Source: JANLVI01 sp031363915 (GTDB lineage: Bacteria > Vulcanimicrobiota > Vulcanimicrobiia > Vulcanimicrobiales > Vulcanimicrobiaceae). From it: DNA of 64,000 bases. The DNA lies in the NCBI GenBank assembly GCA_031363915.1, contig JANLVI010000013.1, forward strand, positions 124,001-188,000, read 5' to 3'. The notes below the pieces were generated by a model. That model made no database searches and had not been told where the DNA came from. It saw nothing but the letters and a program-made list of their open reading frames with translations. A program made the position numbers and the translations under genes. This document shows positions 59,094 through 64,000 of the stretch, piece by piece; positions within the stretch are counted from its first letter, which is position 1; every line of letters starts with the position of its first letter.

Positions 59094-59974
59094 TTCAGCG
59101 CCTTGACGATCGTCGCCGTATCGTAGTCGATCATCGAGAGATAATCGCTCACAGCCGGTGTTGTGCCGATGGAGTCATCGTAGAGGTCCTTGACGGTGTT
59201 GATGTGCGCACTTTGCGCGAGTGCCTCGACAAGATTGGGGCTATACTCCGGCTCGGCGAAAACGGCGCGTACGCCGCTGGCGCGCGCGAGCGTGACGATG
59301 TGCGCGATGAGCGCGGGGCTGGGCTCCTGACCGGGCGAGGCTTCGAGGATGCCGACCGTCCGCAGGCCGAAACGCCGATTGTAATATTCGAATGCGCTGT
59401 GAAAGACGATCATGGCGCGCTGCGCGGGCGGAATCGTATCGATCGCGCGCTGCGTACGCGCGGCAAGCGCGACGAGCTTGGCGTCGTAGGCGCTCGCATT
59501 CGCACGATACGTCGCGGCATTCACCGGATCGGCCAGCGCAAACGCCGCGCGAATCTTCTCTACGTAAGCGCGCGCGAGGAGCGGATCCATCCACAAATGC
59601 GGATTACCCCCAACGACGGGCAGGCCGACCGTGCAGTTTACGATGCGCAGCGCTGGATTCTTCGCGTTGTCAATCGTATGCGTGAGCCAATCTTCGAGCC
59701 CCGAGCCGTTTACGACGAGGACGTCGGCTGCATGGAGCGTCTCGATATCGCGTGGTGTCGGCTGATAGTCTTCGGGCGAAACGCCGACCGGAACGAGACT
59801 GCGCACCCGTAGACGATCGCCCGCGACGCCTTGAGCGATCGAAGATAGCGTGGACGTCGTGGCGAGCACGTATGGTCGCGGTTCGCCAGCAAAGGGCACG
59901 TGGACGCTGCAGCCGGTTAGTGCGAGGGCCAGGAGCAAAGCGTACCGGGCAAGTGCGCCGAGAGACCAGGTCAT
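59090..59974 (-). CDS. Metal-binding lipoprotein, ZnuA/TroA family
   Basis: 294 residues with lipobox 'LALTGC'. Cluster A-I fold: 'VLATTSTLSSIAQGVAGD', 'VGVSPEDYQPTPRD', 'GNPHLWMDP', 'AEPEYSPNLV', 'YLSMIDYDTATIV'. Ligands expected in TroA/MntA are His, His, Glu, Asp; here the first is Glu (PEDY for PHDY) while His, Glu and Asp remain, so metal preference may differ. ATG 59974 is taken; a TTG/ATG-like start at 59998 is the alternative. It is the first gene of the importer operon. Confidence 0.88.
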   Translation of the reverse strand: MTWSLGALARYALLLALALTGCSVHVPFAGEPRPYVLATTSTLSSIAQGVAGDRLRVRSLVPVGVSPEDYQPTPRDIETLHAADVLVVNGSGLEDWLTHTIDNAKNPALRIVNCTVGLPVVGGNPHLWMDPLLARAYVEKIRAAFALADPVNAATYRANASAYDAKLVALAARTQRAIDTIPPAQRAMIVFHSAFEYYNRRFGLRTVGILEASPGQEPSPALIAHIVTLARASGVRAVFAEPEYSPNLVEALAQSAHINTVKDLYDDSIGTTPAVSDYLSMIDYDTATIVKALK

Positions 59975-60063
59975 TCGGCCGTCAACTTGGCAGGGCACAC
60001 AAAGAAGCCTCCCCGAAGCTTTGACAGCGACCGACCATCCTGCTAGAATCGGCGTCGGTCCTT

Positions 60064-60139
60064 GGGGATGTAGCTCAGTTGGTAGAGCACTTGCTTCGCA
60101 TGTAAGGGGTCTGGAGTTCGAATCTCCACATCTCCACCA
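60064..60139 (+). tRNA. tRNA-Ala, anticodon CGC, with encoded CCA
   Basis: 76 bases fold as a cloverleaf: acceptor GGGGATG/CATCTCC, D-arm GCTC/GAGC, anticodon stem CTTGC/GTAAG with loop TTCGCAT (anticodon CGC), T-arm TGGAG/CTCCA with TTCGAAT. A and the CCA end follow at 60136-60139. It reads GCG, a frequent codon in this GC-rich genome. Confidence 0.97.
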
Positions 60140-60144
60140 AGTCT

Positions 60145-60179
60145 AAACCCGCATCCGGTAAGGAATTGCGGGTTTTTAA
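60145..60179 (+). terminator. Rho-independent terminator after tRNA-Ala
   Basis: AAACCCGCA (60145-60153) pairs with TGCGGGTTT (60167-60175), a 9-bp stem followed by TTAAT. It lies 5 bases after the tRNA end. Confidence 0.85.
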
Positions 60180-60914
60180 TTCTGCAGAATCCCTAGCACG
60201 CCTTAGCCGCGGGGCTCCTACGTAGTAGATCGTTCTCGGACTCCAGCTCGGACGCGCGTTCTATCGACTGTAGGCGCTCGAGTACAACGCCGGCGGCGGG
60301 CCCGAGATCGGTTGGTAGTTCCTCTTCATCGGCAATCAAATGTTCGCCGCTCGAGTGCCATCCACAAAGCCCGACGTCAACCTTGGTGATGCACGAAGAT
60401 CGGAATCGCAATCTCCGGCCACGAGCGCGCCTAAGCCCTGTGTAAATCCCGTCAGTACCGTTGCCTCGGACATATAAGAAAGGCAACGACAAGAATGAAA
60501 CCGGTTTCGAAGCGGTCGCATAACCAGCCGGCGGCGATTTGCATCGTTTGATCCGCGTCGCGATCGGTCGGGCCGATGCCGCCGCGGGGCCAACGATTGG
60601 CGGCGATCACCTTCAGTACCGGTCGGATACGGCGACGTATCGGCGAACGCGCAGCCGAATTTGCTGGCGTTCAGAATCGGACCGGTACTATTGTAAATTG
60701 CGTGCGACGTCGACTGCCTGCTTCCAACATAACGTTTGGGCCTCGCGACTTAGCCGCAAGAGTTGCGGTGTGGGGAGGGCAGCATCCGACGCCAGCGAGT
60801 GGCCGGCCGACTGATTACGCGCCCTAATGGAGGAACCGTCTCGCTTTTGTAAAGAAATAGAGATCTTAAAGTTCCCCAAAGGCGGCCGCTCATTATGCCA
60901 TCCAAACGTCAGAA
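60180..60914. other. 735-base stretch without a recognisable gene
   Basis: Short frames exist on both strands (for instance minus 60193-60492 and 60336-60593, plus 60539-60814) but none has a recognisable domain, a good SD or a stable codon pattern. The two minus frames overlap and could be parts of one broken gene ('HLIADEEELPTDLGPAAGVVLERL' is the most protein-like piece). The stretch follows a tRNA gene and leads into cysD, so it may be a remnant of integrated DNA. Confidence 0.5.
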
Positions 60915-61721
60915 TTGAACAATGTGAGTGATCATTTAGATTTTCTTGAAGCCCACTCAATTAGTGTTATTCGAGAGGCTTACCGGCGCGTCAAGCCTGT
61001 CGGCATGTTATGGTCGATCGGAAAAGACAGCACCGCGCTTCTGTGGCTTGTAAAGAAAGCATTTTTAGGCGACGTTCCCTTTCCGGTATCGCTGCTTGAT
61101 ACCGGGATGGAATTCCGCGAGGTGTACGCGTTCCGCGACGAGTTAATCCAACGGTGGAATCTCGAATACCAGAATACGCTCTGTCCGCCGGAATCGTCCG
61201 TCGATCAAACGCTTCCGCCGGCCGGCCGCGCGGCAGCACGTAAAACCGAAGGTTTGCGCCAACTGATCGGACAGACCGGCTGGCGTGGAGTCATTCTGGG
61301 AATCCGCCGCGACGAACAAGCAACGCGCGCGAAAGAACGAATTTTCAGCCCGCGAACGCCGACCGGAACCTGGAATTTTCGCGACCAGCCCCCGGAGTTC
61401 TGGAACTATTTTCAAACGGACGTTCCGGACGGCGAACACATTAGAATTCACCCACTGTTGTTGTGGACCGAGCTCGACATTTGGAAGTACACGAAACGTG
61501 AGAACATCCCGTATTGCAACCTGTATCTCGCAAAAGACGGGCGCCGGTACCGGTCGCTCGGGGAGTCGAATATCACATTCCCGATCGATAGCACGGCGGA
61601 AACGCTAGACGAAATCATCGCCGAACTTGAATCAACAAACGCACCCGAACGCGCAGGACGCGCGATGGATCACGAATCTGAGGATGCGTTTGAGCGTCTG
61701 CGCGCTGGGGGGTACATGTGA
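60915..61721 (+). CDS. cysD: Sulfate adenylyltransferase small subunit
   Basis: 268 residues, PP-loop enzyme ('WSIGKDSTALLWL'). With CysN it makes APS from sulfate and ATP. 'GMEFREVYAFRDELI', 'ILGIRRDEQATRAKERIFSPR', 'PLLLWTELDIWKYTKRENIPYC', 'YRSLGESNITFPI' fit CysD/NodP. Start at TTG 60915 or GTG 60924; neither has a good SD. GTG of cysNC overlaps its stop. Confidence 0.92.
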   Translation: MNNVSDHLDFLEAHSISVIREAYRRVKPVGMLWSIGKDSTALLWLVKKAFLGDVPFPVSLLDTGMEFREVYAFRDELIQRWNLEYQNTLCPPESSVDQTLPPAGRAAARKTEGLRQLIGQTGWRGVILGIRRDEQATRAKERIFSPRTPTGTWNFRDQPPEFWNYFQTDVPDGEHIRIHPLLLWTELDIWKYTKRENIPYCNLYLAKDGRRYRSLGESNITFPIDSTAETLDEIIAELESTNAPERAGRAMDHESEDAFERLRAGGYM

Positions 61722-63604
61722 GCGGCCTAACTACGGTATTTCTCGGCCACGTCGATCACGGCAAATCGACCCTCATCGCCAGGCTCATGTTGGATACCGG
61801 CGGGTTCCCGGACGGACGGCTCCAAGAGCTTGAGGCTGCATCGAAACGCCGCGGCGTACCGACGGAAATTTCGTTTCTCTTGGACGCATTCCAAGTCGAA
61901 CGTGACCAAGCCGTCACCATCGATTCGTCGCGCATCTGGATGACGACGCCCAAGCGGACCTACGCCATCGTTGATGCGCCCGGCCATAAGGAATTTGTCC
62001 GGCATATGGTCAGCGGCGCATCGGAAGCCCACGTTGCCGTGCTTCTCATCGACGCGCATGAAGGCGTTTCAGAGCAAACGCGGCGCCACCTGATGCTGCT
62101 CTCACTCTTGAACGTCGGTCAAGTCATTATCGTCGTGAACAAGATGGATCTCGCAGAATTTTCGCAAGGCAGCTTTGATGCGATCGCCGCTCAAGCGGAG
62201 AAAATTCTCACGCACTTATCGCTTGAATGCCGCGGAGTGATTCCCGCCGTCGCGCGGGACGGCGACAACATCGTCAAGCGGTCCACACGCTTGCCCTGGT
62301 ACGACGGTCCAACGTTCTTGGAACTGCTCGAGAGCATCGAGCCGCTCCAGCGTACGGTCGAGGCGCTCCGATTTCCGATCCAAGACGTCTACCGCCGTGG
62401 TACGACACGCATCCTCGTCGGTACCGTCGAGGGCACTGGGTTATGCGCCGGCGCCAATGTGATAATGCTACCCCTTGGAAACGCCGCCGTTGTGACCAAG
62501 ATCGTGCGCTTTCCGGAAAACGAAGAACCAGCACGGGACGGAGAAGCTGTTGGCATTGTGCTCGATCGGCCCCTATTCGTCGATGCGGGCCACGTCGCGT
62601 GCGCGCCGGAACAGACGCCGCACGTTGCCTCGAATATCGCAGCGACGATTTTCTGGCTTTCCCTAAATACGCTGCGGCCCGGTGACAAAGTCCGCGTCCG
62701 AATCGGCACCAGCGAGGTTCGGGCCACGGTGGCCCACATCGCACAAAAGATCGACGTCGAAACGCTCGAGTTCGAAAACGCAGACTCGCTGCAAAACGGC
62801 GACATGGCCGAAGTGCAACTCTTCACGGAGTCACCGCTCGTCGTCGAACGGACGCCGGGGACCACGCTGAGCCGTTTCGCACTCTATCAAGATGGAATCG
62901 TTTGTGGTGGCGGCGTCGTCACTGGCGTTCCGGATGCCCTACAGGAACGCCACGCGTCTTCCAACGTCTTCTCCGAGATGCATCTCGTCAGCGCGGGGGC
63001 GCGCCAACAGCGGCACGGGCATCGCAGCGGCGTGGTTTGGCTAACTGGGCTTCCGAGCTCGGGCAAAAGCACGCTTGGGAAACGGCTCGAGCAAGAGCTG
63101 TACGCACTTGGTTGGAACACATATTTTCTCGACGGCGACACGTTGCGCACAGGTCTAAACGGGGATCTCGGTTTCTCGGGCGACGACAGGCGCGAAAACG
63201 TGCGCCGCGTCGGCGAAGTTGCCGCGCTCTTTGCGGATGCCGGCTTCATCTCGATCGCCGCGCTGGTGTCTCCAAATCAAGCCGATCGCGAGCGGGCACG
63301 CCAGGCGTGTAAAGCCGGCGCTTTCGTTGAGGTCTATATTCGCGCAGCTTTGGAAGTTTGCGAAGAACGCGATCCCAAGGGATTGTACAAGCGCGCGAGG
63401 GCCGGCGAAATTCCTAACTTTACGGGGATATCTGCCGCGTACGAGGCGCCCGATGAGCCCGATATTATTATCGAAACCGCCGAACTCAGCGTTCCGGAAT
63501 GCGCGCAGCAAATGTTCGATTTCGTCCGAAACTTTTTTTCGGGGGCCGAAAGCCGTCGGGGGCCGCGAGAGTATGAACTCTCTAATCTGGCGACTCGCAC
63601 CTAA
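61718..63604 (+). CDS. cysNC: CysN-CysC fusion (ATP sulfurylase GTPase and APS kinase)
   Basis: 628 residues. N-terminal GTPase: P-loop 'GHVDHGKST', 'VDAPGHKEFVRHM', 'VNKMDLAEF' (NKxD), then beta-barrel domains to ~425. C-terminal APS kinase: 'WLTGLPSSGKSTLGKRL', 'LDGDTLRTGLNGDLGFSGDDRREN', 'FTGISAAYEAPDEPDI'. Together with CysD it converts sulfate to PAPS. GTG start overlaps cysD. No PAPS reductase or sulfotransferase follows in the window, so the purpose (cysteine or sulfated sugars, as with NodPQ) is open. Confidence 0.93.
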   Translation: MSGLTTVFLGHVDHGKSTLIARLMLDTGGFPDGRLQELEAASKRRGVPTEISFLLDAFQVERDQAVTIDSSRIWMTTPKRTYAIVDAPGHKEFVRHMVSGASEAHVAVLLIDAHEGVSEQTRRHLMLLSLLNVGQVIIVVNKMDLAEFSQGSFDAIAAQAEKILTHLSLECRGVIPAVARDGDNIVKRSTRLPWYDGPTFLELLESIEPLQRTVEALRFPIQDVYRRGTTRILVGTVEGTGLCAGANVIMLPLGNAAVVTKIVRFPENEEPARDGEAVGIVLDRPLFVDAGHVACAPEQTPHVASNIAATIFWLSLNTLRPGDKVRVRIGTSEVRATVAHIAQKIDVETLEFENADSLQNGDMAEVQLFTESPLVVERTPGTTLSRFALYQDGIVCGGGVVTGVPDALQERHASSNVFSEMHLVSAGARQQRHGHRSGVVWLTGLPSSGKSTLGKRLEQELYALGWNTYFLDGDTLRTGLNGDLGFSGDDRRENVRRVGEVAALFADAGFISIAALVSPNQADRERARQACKAGAFVEVYIRAALEVCEERDPKGLYKRARAGEIPNFTGISAAYEAPDEPDIIIETAELSVPECAQQMFDFVRNFFSGAESRRGPREYELSNLATRT

Positions 63605-63699
63605 TTCTAGGAATCCAGAGCGCTCCTCGCCTTTTTTAAGCCATGGTTAAGAGCGCTCGTCGGATGGTAAGGGGCGCAGGGATTAGACCCGGGACCGCT

Positions 63700-63705
63700 T
63701 ATACT
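63700..63705 (+). promoter_or_regulatory. TATACT -10 box immediately before a lipoprotein gene
   Basis: TATACT is followed by GGAAGG and the ATG at 63712, leaving 6 bases. A start of transcription at the ATG would make the mRNA leaderless. No clear -35 was found. The GGAAGG is too near the ATG for a normal SD. Confidence 0.5.
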
Positions 63706-63711
63706 GGAAGG

Positions 63712-64000
63712 ATGGCGGTAAACACACGTTTCTTATTTCTTTTGTTTGGCGTTGCTGTGCTCGCCGAAGGTTGCCACGGCGGCGGTTCCGGCGCAATTCT
63801 ACCAGCTTCGGTTGCTGCGCCCCAGGGAGGGACGGCCTCCTTTTCCGTATCGGTTCCCAAATCGATTTCCGGCCATCCGCAAACCATGCAGTCCATGGTC
63901 GTTACGCTGACCCAAGTGAACGGTGGGCAACCCGGCGTTGGGGTCGCCCCGGTAACGTTGAATCTGCTGTCGACAACCGCGGGATGTACCTCAGCGGCCG
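63712..64000 (+). CDS. Predicted lipoprotein, 3' end outside window
   Basis: At least 96 codons. The N-terminus is a lipoprotein signal ('FLFLLFGVAVLAEGC', lipobox LAEG-C at ~21), followed by a glycine/alanine/serine-rich linker and 'ASFSVSVPKSISGHPQTMQS', beta-like repeats common in secreted surface proteins. No domain recognised. 107 bases separate it from cysNC. Confidence 0.75.
   Translation, partial: MAVNTRFLFLLFGVAVLAEGCHGGGSGAILPASVAAPQGGTASFSVSVPKSISGHPQTMQSMVVTLTQVNGGQPGVGVAPVTLNLLSTTAGCTSAA

Noticed and set aside
60193..60492. 99-codon minus frame after tRNA-Ala
   Set aside because: No domain, no SD, and no continuous coding pattern; kept only as part of an unassigned stretch.
60178..63616. 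AATTCTGCAGAATCC and AATTCTAGGAATCC flanking the cysDNC region, as possible attachment repeats
   Set aside because: They are short, inexact and self-palindromic, and do not match the tRNA 3' end.
1..64000. CRISPR array, phage or transposase genes
   Set aside because: No regularly spaced repeats, terminal inverted repeats with a transposase, or phage structural genes were found on either strand.

Overview
The window is high-GC, densely packed bacterial chromosome. Genes sit in long runs joined by 1-4 base stop/start overlaps (ATGA, GTGA, TTGA), and GTG and TTG starts are common. No rRNA, prophage, intact insertion sequence or CRISPR array was seen. HemQ, class 1B PyrD/PyrK, a Bacillus-like PHA gene order and many secreted DUF4097-type proteins suggest a Terrabacteria-side lineage. 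Candidatus Eremiobacterota (WPS-2) is my best guess, from overall impression only and with low confidence.

Layout. 1-7.6 kb (minus): a cut-off secreted protein, an MFS exporter, then nrdR-dut-panE and hemQ-aspartic protease-HNH-GNAT-DUF2630, plus a zinc-ribbon gene with its own terminator. 7.8-12 kb (plus): dprA, a graveyard of hicA/hicB toxin-antitoxin remnants around a GNAT gene, rlmH and argS. 12-17.8 kb (minus): one operon, pyrK-pyrD-pyrF-pyrE-hisC-GNAT-AI-2E exporter. 17.9-24.4 kb: a 46-residue protein with its own terminator, two DUF4097-type cell-surface genes, an ECF sigma factor with a membrane partner, and a two-component system. 24.4-29 kb (minus): a polyhydroxyalkanoate (PHA) locus, phaJ-phaQ-phaP-phaR-phaB-phaC, followed by an MBL hydrolase and a GNAT. 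29.1-30 kb: two decayed tandem copies of a secreted-protein family related to the cut-off gene at position 1. 30-33.4 kb: peptide ABC importer genes without ATPases. 33.5-36.1 kb: a DUF1800/DUF1501 pair. 36.3-48.3 kb: a leucine/isovalerate degradation (liu) cluster (mccB, liuC, mccA, HMG-CoA lyase) with extra genes inside. 48.3-50.7 kb: an ArsR regulator divergent from an EamA exporter, sharing a 15+15 bp inverted repeat. 50.8-57.5 kb: a PadR gene, purEK, an SDR fusion, and M48 and S53 proteases. 57.5-60 kb: a metal ABC importer. 60.06 kb: tRNA-Ala(CGC), then about 0.7 kb without a recognisable gene, then cysD-cysNC and the start of a lipoprotein gene.

The most unusual feature is that four genes (a DUF2630 gene, nrdR, the histidine kinase and phaR) have recognisable N-termini but no in-frame ATG, GTG or TTG, because a stop codon lies just upstream. 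The apparent starts are ACG, CTG, ATC and ATC. Others are an arginyl-tRNA synthetase without the HIGH signature, degenerate hicAB loci, and two genes whose TATACT box sits 6-7 bases before ATG, which suggests leaderless mRNAs.
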